A stretch of 23,021 nucleotides of DNA from an uncultured Clostridia bacterium (GCA_934456295.1 CAKSHB010000021.1:1-23021), one strand, 5' to 3'; numbered from the stretch's first letter, positions 1 through 5,693 are shown. Made by a program: numbers and translations. The notes: generated from the letters alone by a model not told the origin.

Positions 1-2
1 AT

Positions 3-383
3 GATGAGGAGAGCCTTAATGCGGGCTGGAAGGTACTTTCGGGCGGAAAAGAAAGCCGCTACTGCGTTTCAAAAGAACATTATTTGCCAAAAAAATCAAC
101 AGGTACATACTCAACGACGGGATATGGATCTCAAAAAATATCCTACGGTATTGTTTCGCCGGATGATCCGCTCGAATATACGATTGTCGGCGTACAAAAA
201 GGCGATACCCTGATAAAAAGCGAAGATGTAGATTCGGTTACAACCATTAAGGGAATGATGACGGCGGAAGAATTTGCTGAGGAGAACAAAAAAGGCGTGC
301 ACGGCGGCTCGATTTTCGGCATAGTAACCGGTATATTGCTTGCAGTAATCGGTGTGGGCATGATGGCATTTCGGAGGCAGTGA
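3..383 (+). CDS. C-terminal part of a membrane-anchored protein of unknown function (5' end outside window)
   Basis: The frame is open from the left edge, with no convincing start and Shine-Dalgarno site inside the window, so the gene probably begins upstream. The visible 126 residues are polar, with Asp/Glu/Lys-rich stretches, and end in one hydrophobic segment (IFGIVTGILLAVIGVGMMAF) followed by a short basic tail (RRQ). This suggests a single C-terminal membrane anchor. I recognise no domain. The stop codon lies 2 bases before the preferred start of the next gene, whose Shine-Dalgarno site lies inside this gene, so the two are probably translated from one message. A shorter version starting at TTG 84 is possible but has no good ribosome site. 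Confidence 0.65.
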   Translation, partial: DEESLNAGWKVLSGGKESRYCVSKEHYLPKKSTGTYSTTGYGSQKISYGIVSPDDPLEYTIVGVQKGDTLIKSEDVDSVTTIKGMMTAEEFAEENKKGVHGGSIFGIVTGILLAVIGVGMMAFRRQ

Positions 384-385
384 AA

Positions 386-961
386 ATGAAGACGAATACA
401 AAATTATTTTCGGGTGGCGGAACATATGTTTCAAGAGCGGCAATTGCAAGGCTTACATTAAAGAAGCACATACAAATGATTATAGGCGGATTCTTCACGG
501 CGGTTTTTCTGTTTGGAATTATTTCGGGGGTTACAGGGTATAACGAAGAGCTTCGCGATAACTTGATTACCAATATAGTTATGCTTGTTCCGTCCGCACT
601 GATGTTTATAAACGGCATAAAAAACGGAATAAGAGCGAATCTTGCACGCCGTTATGATTCCATATTTATGTGCGACCAAGACGGCGCCGTTACGATTGAA
701 GAGCTTTCAAAGCAGGCGGGAAAACCGTCATATAAGGTGCTTTCCGAGCTTGAATGGCTTTTCGGAAAAGGTGTCTTTCGAGATTGTACACTGCAAAAGC
801 AGGGATCGCCATGTGTGCTTCTTTCGGGCAGAGAGAACAGCAAAACAAGCTTTGTCAACGTTGTATGTGAAAAATGTAACGGAACAACAAGAATCCGCAC
901 CGGAAGTTACGGTAAATGCGAGTATTGCGGAAATGCAATCTCAAGCCGAAATATCGGTTGA
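386..961 (+). CDS. Two-TM protein with winged-helix-like segment and C-terminal zinc ribbon
   Basis: A 191-residue protein. ATG 386 is preferred over GTG 380 because GGAGG at 373-377 is 8 bases from the ATG but only 2 from the GTG. Two hydrophobic segments lie at about residues 30-50 and 60-80. A soluble part follows, with a winged-helix-like pattern (VTIEELSKQAGKPSYKVLSE) at about 105-125. The C-terminus has a four-cysteine zinc ribbon, CEKC at 161-164 and CEYC at 178-181. The arrangement suggests a membrane-bound adaptor that senses or binds a protein or nucleic acid partner on the cytoplasmic side. That is inference; I do not recognise a named family. It is probably co-transcribed with the preceding membrane protein. 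Confidence 0.75.
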   Translation: MKTNTKLFSGGGTYVSRAAIARLTLKKHIQMIIGGFFTAVFLFGIISGVTGYNEELRDNLITNIVMLVPSALMFINGIKNGIRANLARRYDSIFMCDQDGAVTIEELSKQAGKPSYKVLSELEWLFGKGVFRDCTLQKQGSPCVLLSGRENSKTSFVNVVCEKCNGTTRIRTGSYGKCEYCGNAISSRNIG

Positions 962-990
962 ATGTAACACATTACGAGGAGGATATAAAT

Positions 991-1083
991 GTGAAAAAGA
1001 CAAGACAATTTTTTCTGTTTTACTGACACTGGCAATGCTGCTCTCCCTCGTGCCTGCCATGGGCGTGACGGCGAGCGCGGCGG
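991..1083 (+). pseudogene. Remnant 5' end of a secreted-protein gene (signal peptide), frameshifted
   Basis: AGGAGG at 977-982 stands 8 bases before GTG 991, an intact initiation site. Translation gives VKKTRQFF and then reaches a stop after a few codons. If the six-T run at 1009-1014 had one more T, the frame would continue as SVLLTLAMLLSLVPAMGVTA and then SAAE, a textbook Sec signal peptide with an A-x-A cleavage site. The segment is GC-richer than its surroundings. The mature protein is missing, and the sequence passes directly into a recJ-like piece. The open frame that overlaps the preceding gene from 642 is a shadow and not the start. Confidence 0.75.
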
Positions 1084-1203
1084 AGCGTATATGTAAAGCC
1101 CGTGATAACAACGAAAAAGTAACTATATACGGTGATTATGACGTTGGTGGGATTGCGTCAATTGCTATACTTTACAAGCATCTTACACAAATGGGCATTG
1201 ATA
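1084..1203 (+). pseudogene. recJ: Internal fragment of recJ (single-strand DNA exonuclease, DHH family)
   Basis: About 40 residues (KARDNNEKVTIYGDYDVGGI and on to ILYKHLTQMGID) match the start of the RecJ DHH domain, where intact proteins read IYGDYDVDGI followed by an ILYxYLxxxG helix. The catalytic motif is damaged: the second Asp of DVDG is Gly here (GGT), so the metal site would be lost. Neither the RecJ N-terminus nor the rest of the enzyme is present. The piece is in the same frame as the signal-peptide coding that precedes it and the ATPase tail that follows. The edges are approximate because they are placed by family knowledge, not alignment. Confidence 0.7.
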
Positions 1204-1382
1204 CTGGACGAACATTAAAAATTGCGTGTAAAAATATAGCATTTGCACTTGCTGTAAAAGTGATTGTGCTGACAATGGGCGCGCTGGGGTATGCAAATAT
1301 GTGGGAGGCTGTCTTTGCTGATGCAGGTGTTTCTGTCATAGCAGTTCTAAATGCAATGCGCGCTTTGAGTAGCAATAAATAG
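1204..1382 (+). pseudogene. C-terminal fragment of a heavy-metal P1B-type ATPase (CadA/ZntA-like)
   Basis: The final 59 residues (GRTLKIACKNIAFALAVKVI, then GALGYANMWEAVFADAGVSV and IAVLNAMRAL) match the end of P1B ATPases such as CadA, covering the last two membrane helices and the conserved MWxAVFADxGVxxxAVLNAxR signature. The TAG at 1380-1382 is probably the native stop. The phosphorylation (DKTGT) and ATP-binding domains are absent, so this cannot pump metal. It is joined in frame to the recJ piece with no spacer. The fragment identity is strong; the exact join near 1204 is not. Confidence 0.8.
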
Positions 1383-1394
1383 ATAGTAAATTTG

Positions 1395-1424
1395 TTGACT
1401 TTTAAATTCTGATTATGTTATAAT
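1395..1424 (+). promoter_or_regulatory. Sigma-A promoter for the DUF4091 gene
   Basis: TTGACT (1395-1400) and TATAAT (1419-1424) are separated by 18 bases, with a TGn extended -10 at 1416-1418. The Shine-Dalgarno site of the next gene follows within about 10 bases, so the leader is very short. The promoter begins right after the ATPase remnant. Confidence 0.75.
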
Positions 1425-1447
1425 TGGGACAATTGGAGGATGGGGTT

Positions 1448-3124
1448 ATGAATTATAAATGTTACTTAAGAAATTCACTTGACACTATATTCGTTGATTC
1501 AGATATTACCGGCGACAATCTTCTTTATACAAAAATGCTTAAGAATGAGGCTTTCTCGTTTCAACTTGCTGTTAAGCCGGAAAAGAGCGATGCGGATGTC
1601 GGTTGTGACACAGTTGAAATGAGTATAGAGATAAACTCGCCTATAGCCGAGTTTGTTTCGGTTTACACGGTCGAAAATGTCCCGGCAGTCAGAGTAGGCT
1701 ATGGCTTGAGCGATGATTGGTTTATAAGAAGAACCCCTGGAATTTATCCTGATCGTATGAAAAGATATAACGGAAAGAAAATTACGGTTCCTGTCGGATA
1801 TTGGCGTTGTCTGCGTATAAATGTGAACGAAACTCTTGAAAATATTTCTTCCGGCATATATGATGTTTCGATAATCCTTTACGAAAAAAATAAAAATGAC
1901 AAAATTGCCGTTTCGAAAAATGATTTCAGAATTGAAGTGCTGGATGCAGCTCTTCCGAAGCAAAGAATAAAATTTACAAATTGGCTTCACTATGATTGTA
2001 TTGCCTATTTTTCAAATACAAAGCCTCTTTCCGCAGGTTTTTTTGAAACAACAAAAAAGTATATAAAACTTGCTGCGAAAAACGGTCAGAATATGATATA
2101 CACTCCATGTTTTACACCGCCGCTTGACACACCGGAAAACGAAGAAAGAATGACAATACAGCTTGTAGGAGTAAAAACGGTCGGAAGCAAGTATGAGTTT
2201 GACTTTGATAATTTAAAAAAATTTATAGATATTTGTTTAGATTGTGGCATAGAATACCTTGAACACAGTCATATGTACACGCAATGGGGAGCAAAACATG
2301 CGCCGAAAATTGTTGCGAACGTGGACGGAGTTGATAAGGTTTTATTTGGGTGGAAAACCGATGCGATGTCCGATGAATATAAAACCTTTGTAAGTTCATA
2401 TCTTGCCGCGCTAAAGAGTTTTATGAAACAGAATAACTGCGAGGAAAGATTTTTCTTTCATGTATCAGACGAGCCTGAAAAGGAGCATCTTGAAAGTTAT
2501 GCGGCTGCAGCTGAATATTTTGCCGCACAGCTCGGAGATTATCCGTGCGGCGACGCTTTGTCGGAATATAAATTTTATCAAGAAGGTTTGGTTCGTACAC
2601 CTGTCGCCGCATTGGAAAATGCGGATGATTTTGTTGGTAAAGTAAAGCCTTTATGGCTTTATTATACGGGACTTCAAAGTCATGATAATCTTTCAAACAG
2701 GCTTATAGGTATGCCTGAAGAACGAAATAGGATTTTGGGTATTCAGCTGTATTATTATGATATAGACGGATTTTTGAATTGGGGATTTAATGCACATCAC
2801 AACAGGCTGTCAAGAGATATGATTGACCCTGCGGTATCTTGCGATATGGGCGGTGATTTTGTTGCCGGCACATCGTATCTTGTATATCCTGATAAAAACG
2901 AAGTCGACGCATCGGTGCGTTTAATGACATTCAGAGATCAAGTGCAGGACACAAGAGCCCTGTGTTTGCTTGAAAGTATGATTGGGAAAGAGTCTGTATG
3001 TAAATTAATTGATTCTTATATACCGAATATGAGCTTTAACTGCCGAGTGTCAGCAAATCAGCTTCTTGATTTAAGAGAGAATGTTAATATTCTTATTTCA
3101 AGAAATATAAAAAAACATAATTGA
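1448..3124 (+). CDS. DUF4091 / GH123-like glycoside hydrolase
   Basis: A 558-residue protein. GGAGG at 1435-1439 is 8 bases before ATG 1448, which is chosen over the upstream TTG 1424 because the latter lies inside the -10 box. An N-terminal beta-rich region (about 1-175) precedes a TIM-barrel-like domain. HVSDEPE at 338-344 carries the neighbouring Asp341-Glu342 pair that in GH123 enzymes serves substrate-assisted catalysis on N-acetyl-hexosaminides. Later segments fit DUF4091: GFLNWGFNAHHN, GGDFVAGTSYLVYPD and MTFRDQVQDTRALCLLE. No signal peptide is visible, so it should act in the cytoplasm on imported oligosaccharides. The substrate is not determinable. It appears intact, with its own promoter, yet is surrounded on both sides by broken genes. 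Base composition is AT-rich like the debris around it. Confidence 0.85.
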   Translation: MNYKCYLRNSLDTIFVDSDITGDNLLYTKMLKNEAFSFQLAVKPEKSDADVGCDTVEMSIEINSPIAEFVSVYTVENVPAVRVGYGLSDDWFIRRTPGIYPDRMKRYNGKKITVPVGYWRCLRINVNETLENISSGIYDVSIILYEKNKNDKIAVSKNDFRIEVLDAALPKQRIKFTNWLHYDCIAYFSNTKPLSAGFFETTKKYIKLAAKNGQNMIYTPCFTPPLDTPENEERMTIQLVGVKTVGSKYEFDFDNLKKFIDICLDCGIEYLEHSHMYTQWGAKHAPKIVANVDGVDKVLFGWKTDAMSDEYKTFVSSYLAALKSFMKQNNCEERFFFHVSDEPEKEHLESYAAAAEYFAAQLGDYPCGDALSEYKFYQEGLVRTPVAALENADDFVGKVKPLWLYYTGLQSHDNLSNRLIGMPEERNRILGIQLYYYDIDGFLNWGFNAHHNRLSRDMIDPAVSCDMGGDFVAGTSYLVYPDKNEVDASVRLMTFRDQVQDTRALCLLESMIGKESVCKLIDSYIPNMSFNCRVSANQLLDLRENVNILISRNIKKHN

Positions 3125-3166
3125 AATGTAAAATACAATATGATATAATAAATATGCTATATTAGC

Positions 3167-3190
3167 TCTTTTTCTCGACAGAGAGAAAGA
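3167..3190 (+). terminator. Hairpin after the DUF4091 gene
   Basis: TCTTTTTCTC (3167-3176) and GAGAGAAAGA (3181-3190) pair over 10 bases with one G-U wobble and a GACA loop. There is no clear T tract after it, so it is at best a weak terminator. It also lies just before the integrase remnant start. Confidence 0.35.
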
Positions 3191-3201
3191 AGTCTATAGA
3201 T

Positions 3202-3390
3202 ATGGGTAAAAATCTTAAAGGCAAAGAATACGGAAAAGGTATTTCTCAGAGAAAGGACGGCTTATATTGTGCAAGGTATGCAGATAAGTATGATGTGTTC
3301 ATTCCTTCCGGCATGACAGTATATGATTGGTTCAATTATTGGATAAAAAATATTTTTGGTGAGTTGGCGCCAAATATGCGGCGAAAGTAC
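3202..3390 (+). pseudogene. N-terminal remnant of a Tn916/Tn1549-type tyrosine integrase
   Basis: ATG 3202 opens with MGKNLKGKEYGKGISQRKDG then LYCARYADK, the arm-binding domain of integrases from Tn916/Tn1549-type conjugative elements. Family members have roughly 30-40 more residues before the next recognisable block, so the passage from ARYADK straight to KYDVFIPSGMTVYDWFNYWI indicates an internal deletion. The core-binding domain begins (WIKNIFGELAPNMRRKY) and then the frame runs out of integrase sequence at about 3375-3390, where birA coding takes over in another frame. The catalytic Arg-His-Arg-Tyr domain is absent, so it is dead as a recombinase. Confidence 0.8.
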
Positions 3391-3941
3391 TTGCAGCTTC
3401 AGGCGCGCCTCACGGCACATTATTTGCCGCAGATATGCAAACTGCCGGAAGAGGAAGGCTCGGACGCAGCTTTTTCTCGCCTTCGGGCTCGGGCGCGTAT
3501 TTTACCCTTCTGCTCAGACCGGATTTTGATACGGACAGCGCACTGCTTATAACTTCCGCGGTTGCTGTTGCGGTTTGCAGAGCAATAGATAAAATTGCTG
3601 AAGTGAACACACAGATAAAATGGGTAAATGATATATATTTGAACAAAAAGAAGATATGCGGCATACTTACGGAGGCATCAAGCAATTTTGAAAGCGGCGG
3701 AGTCGAGTTTATAGTTGTCGGAATAGGCATAAATGTGACAAACGAGGCATTTCCGCCCGAGATTTCGGACACTGCGACATCTATCGGCGCAAATTCAAAC
3801 GAAACAATCGACAGATGCAGTCTTATCGCAGAAATTCTGAATGAATTTGAAAATATATACCGTTCGCTTGATGAGCGTGAGTATATGGAGGAATACCGCA
3901 AGCGTTCGTGCATAATCAAAGGGATTGATATAATTCGATAA
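3372..3941 (+). pseudogene. birA: Catalytic-core remnant of birA (biotin-protein ligase)
   Basis: The frame starting near 3372 reads KYAAKVLAASGAPHGTLFAA, then QTAGRGRLGRSFFSPSGSGA, then KWVNDIYLNKKKICGILTE, all hallmarks of the biotin-protein ligase core. GRGRLGR binds the biotinyl-AMP intermediate and the Lys of KWVND is the biotin-contacting lysine. The N-terminal part (with or without a DNA-binding domain) is replaced by integrase sequence, and the frame ends at TAA 3939 just where the C-terminal SH3-like domain should begin. The ATG at 3435 lies inside the conserved motif region and has no Shine-Dalgarno site, so it is not a credible start. No frameshift or internal stop is seen in the retained core. 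Confidence 0.85.
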
Positions 3942-3969
3942 CCTTGTTATCTTTATATCAGTCCTTTTG
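3917..3969. repeat. Long imperfect inverted repeat at the truncated 3' end of birA
   Basis: Arms 3917-3932 and 3954-3969 pair over 16 bases with two G-U wobbles. After a small internal loop (ATTC / TT), GATAAC (3937-3942) and GTTATC (3946-3951) pair perfectly around CTT. The total is 22 pairs in 53 bases. It straddles the birA stop and marks the point where birA similarity ends. It could be a terminator, a mobile-element end or a scar. It does not show the integron attC box consensus. Confidence 0.6.
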
Positions 3970-3999
3970 CTTATATTATTAAGTTTTAGGGGGTGCCTT

Positions 4000-4182
4000 A
4001 TGATAGAAAAAAATGATTTTATAACAATTAAAGAATCTAAATTGGGAAAGGAATCATCTTTTACAAAAATAAAGGTCAAGGGCGGTTGTGTAATAAATGT
4101 GAAAAGCAATTTTAATAATACAGTAGATTTGATTGAAGCACTAAAACAGGGAGTTTTTTTATCAATACAATCTGAACAGTAA
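4000..4182 (+). CDS. Small orphan protein of 60 residues, unknown function
   Basis: ATG 4000 has an AGGGGG-type ribosome site at 3988-3993 with 6-base spacing. The predicted 60-residue product is hydrophilic and slightly basic, with no signal peptide, membrane segment or cysteine motif (a single Cys). Its middle (FTKIKVKGGCVINVKSNFN) has alternating beta-strand character, and the end (TVDLIEALKQGVFLSIQ) looks helical then beta. I do not recognise it. It lies between the birA remnant and the IS110 leader and is one of only two undamaged frames in this debris field. It might be a fragment of a longer gene, but the ribosome site argues for a real start. Confidence 0.5.
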   Translation: MIEKNDFITIKESKLGKESSFTKIKVKGGCVINVKSNFNNTVDLIEALKQGVFLSIQSEQ

Positions 4183-4211
4183 TTTTTTGCGTTAATCGCT
4201 ATAATAATGTA

Positions 4212-4372
4212 TAATAGTTATTGAACAGGAGTTTAATGTAAACACAATATAATTATAGGAGCATTCCTGTTAAGTAACAAAAATGAGGTTTGACAAAAAG
4301 GAGTTCACTCCCTTAGAATGTAACACAGGATCAAAGCCCTAATAAAAAGAAATCTACTAAGGGAGGAACTCT
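4212..4372 (+). ncRNA. Structured IS110 leader, candidate bridge RNA
   Basis: Two consecutive stem-loops fill the non-coding stretch before the IS110 transposase start. Arms 4217-4230 and 4265-4278 pair over 14 positions (one wobble, one mismatch), with a nested GTTTA/TAAAC hairpin (4231-4243). Arms 4301-4316 and 4357-4371 pair over 15 bases with a single bulged A at 4307, and the second arm contains the GGGAGG ribosome site. IS110-group elements are known to encode a bridge RNA upstream of tnp, with two loops that pair to target and donor DNA. TATAAT at 4200-4205 lacks a good -35, as would fit a promoter completed only in the circular form. Identification as bridge RNA is inference from position and fold. 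Confidence 0.35.
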
Positions 4373-4375
4373 AAG

Positions 4376-4608
4376 ATGAGTATAACACAGAATGAGAAAA
4401 TAAGTCAAGTAAAAAAATACAACTTTGGTTATAGGAATTGATGTTTCGAGCGAAACGCACTATGCCCGTGCATTTGATTGGCGTGGTTTGGAGCTTTCAA
4501 AAGTATTCAAATTTGAAAGTACAAGTTATGGATTTGAAAACTTTTCAGAATGGCTGACTGAAATTTGTAAGACCAATCAAAAGGATAACATTATCATAGG
4601 CGCTGAGC
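4376..4608 (+). pseudogene. N-terminal remnant of an IS110-family transposase
   Basis: ATG 4376 has GGGAGG at 4361-4366. The first 14 codons (MSITQNEKISQVKK) are in one frame and the recognisable DEDD/RuvC-like domain (TLVIGIDVSSETHYARAFDW and onward to IIIGAEP) is in the next. Removing one A from the seven-A run at 4411-4417 restores a continuous frame. The first catalytic Asp (GID) and the following Glu (GAEP) are present. The remaining DEDD residues and the C-terminal domain with the catalytic Ser are missing. At about 4608 the sequence switches to a serine-recombinase tail in a different frame. Not functional. Confidence 0.82.
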
Positions 4609-5218
4609 CTAACATACAGATGCGGTACATATTCAAATCACGGGAAAAATGTATGCACTTCTCATAATATCCGTGAAGAGGTTCTTGAAGCCATTGTGTT
4701 AAATGACATTCGTCACTATGCCTACATAGCAAGTCAAGACAAAGATTACTTAATAAAATCAATCAGCAAAATGCTTTCAAAAGACAAAGAGTCTGAGAGT
4801 AATATAATGCTTAAAGAATTAAAGAAAGCTGAATCAAAGGTTGAGGAAATAAACATCTCTATTAAAAGCCTTTATAAAGACAAGGTTACGGGGAAAATAT
4901 CGGAAAAAATTTTTATAATCTTCTCGAAGATTTTGAGAATGAGTTGAAAATTGTGAAAATACCGCTTCTGTACTTCGTGAAAAGCTTGATATAAAAGCTG
5001 CAACCGAAAGCGAAATCTCTCTTTTTGCCGATAGAATTTCAAAATGTTTAGACCTTACATTTATGAACAAGTTTTTAGCTCGTGAGTTAATTGAGTCGGT
5101 AACTGTTTCCGCATATTATAAGGTTGACGGCGAAACAACGCAAGATGTAGACATAAACTATAAATTTGTGGGAAATCTAAAAAATTTAGAAATAAATTTT
5201 TTGAAGCAGGCTATGTGA
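4609..5218 (+). pseudogene. C-terminal remnant of a large serine recombinase (TnpX/TndX type)
   Basis: The sequence reads TYRCGTYSNHGKNVCTSHNI, the zinc-ribbon of large serine recombinases, then a long Lys/Glu coiled-coil (about 4740-4900), then a DUF4368-like tail (FADRISKCLDLTFMNKFLAR, TQDVDINYKFVGNL) to TGA 5216. The tail is spread over three frames. One missing T in the run at 4910-4914 and one missing A in the run at 4956-4959 explain both shifts. The N-terminal catalytic resolvase domain is absent. Such recombinases move Tn4451/Tn5397-type elements, so together with the integrase piece at least two different mobile elements left traces here. Confidence 0.82.
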
Positions 5219-5240
5219 TAGCCGTAATATTGCGGCAAAG

Positions 5241-5266
5241 AAACAGCCACTTTATTATGGCTGTTT
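5241..5266 (+). terminator. Hairpin after the serine-recombinase remnant
   Basis: AAACAGCCA (5241-5249) pairs perfectly with TGGCTGTTT (5258-5266) around an 8-base loop, ending in TTTTA. It sits 22 bases after the recombinase stop. Confidence 0.6.
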
Positions 5267-5272
5267 TAGGGC

Positions 5273-5306
5273 AAAAAATTATGGTCATTATCAAAAATGA
5301 CCATAA
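5273..5306 (-). terminator. Rho-independent terminator of the tRNA-Ser genes
   Basis: Perfect 11-base arms at 5279-5289 and 5296-5306 enclose a 6-base loop. On the minus strand the stem is followed by six T residues (the A run 5273-5278). It begins 6 bases beyond the encoded CCA of tRNA-Ser(GCU). Confidence 0.75.
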
Positions 5307-5311
5307 AATTG

Positions 5312-5403
5312 TGGCGGAGAAGGAGGGATTCGAACCCTCGCGCCGCGTTAACGACCTATACCCTTAGCAGGGGCACCTCTTCGGCCTACTTGAGTACTTC
5401 TCC
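5312..5403 (-). tRNA. tRNA-Ser, anticodon GCU
   Basis: The minus strand folds as a class II tRNA with a long variable arm. The acceptor stem pairs GGAGAAG with CTTCTCC, the T arm carries GGTTCGAATC, and the anticodon loop contains CTGCTAA (anticodon GCT). CCA is encoded at 5314-5312. The length is 92 bases, as expected for serine. It is downstream of the second serine tRNA and ahead of the shared terminator. Confidence 0.93.
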
Positions 5404-5432
5404 GTATGTCGGTTAAAAAATAATATAAAAAA

Positions 5433-5519
5433 TGGCGGAGAGGAAGAGATTCGAACTCTTGGCACTTTCGTGTCACTGGTTTTCAAGACCAGCTCCTTAA
5501 ACCACTCGGACACCTCTCC
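5433..5519 (-). tRNA. tRNA-Ser, anticodon UGA
   Basis: The minus strand folds as a class II tRNA of 87 bases. The acceptor stem pairs GGAGAGG with CCTCTCC, the anticodon stem-loop is CTGGTCTTGAAAACCAG with anticodon TGA, a long variable arm is present, and CCA is encoded. It is the first gene of the two-tRNA unit, 29 bases from the GCU gene. Confidence 0.94.
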
Positions 5520-5548
5520 GTATGGTGCATTTTAAGACTGCGTATAAT

Positions 5549-5577
5549 AGTTTAACATATATTATCTCCAAAGTCAA
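5549..5577 (-). promoter_or_regulatory. Promoter of the tRNA-Ser pair
   Basis: On the minus strand TTGACT (5577-5572) is 17 bases from TAAACT (5554-5549), with the tRNA 5' end 29 bases further on. Confidence 0.6.
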
Positions 5578-5638
5578 CAAAAAAATTACTTTTTACCAAA
5601 TATTTTTTCGTGCGGCAGCATGGTATCCATTCTAAAAC

Positions 5639-5686
5639 CCTGCCCGACGGCATATATTTGTTATTGTTAATTATATCACGGGCAGG
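5639..5686 (+). promoter_or_regulatory. Inverted repeat covering the ribosome site of the M23 gene
   Basis: CCTGCCCG (5639-5646) pairs perfectly with CGGGCAGG (5679-5686) across a 32-base AT-rich loop. The second arm overlaps the AGGTGG ribosome site just before GTG 5694, so folding would hide the site. Confidence 0.4.
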
Positions 5687-5693
5687 TGGTTCG

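Noticed and set aside
642..990. Open frame leading into the signal-peptide/recJ/ATPase mosaic
   Set aside because: It overlaps the zinc-ribbon gene in another frame and has no ribosome site; the real start of the mosaic is GTG 991 with AGGAGG.
3917..3969. Integron attC site
   Set aside because: The hairpin lacks the RYYYAAC/GTTRRRY end boxes, and no integron integrase is present.
4376..4430. Programmed frameshift in the IS110 gene at the seven-A run
   Set aside because: The family is not known to use frameshifting, and the gene is also truncated, so a decay mutation is simpler.
5610..5693. Longer start for the M23 peptidase
   Set aside because: No ribosome site and it would place polar residues ahead of the signal-anchor; GTG 5694 fits better.
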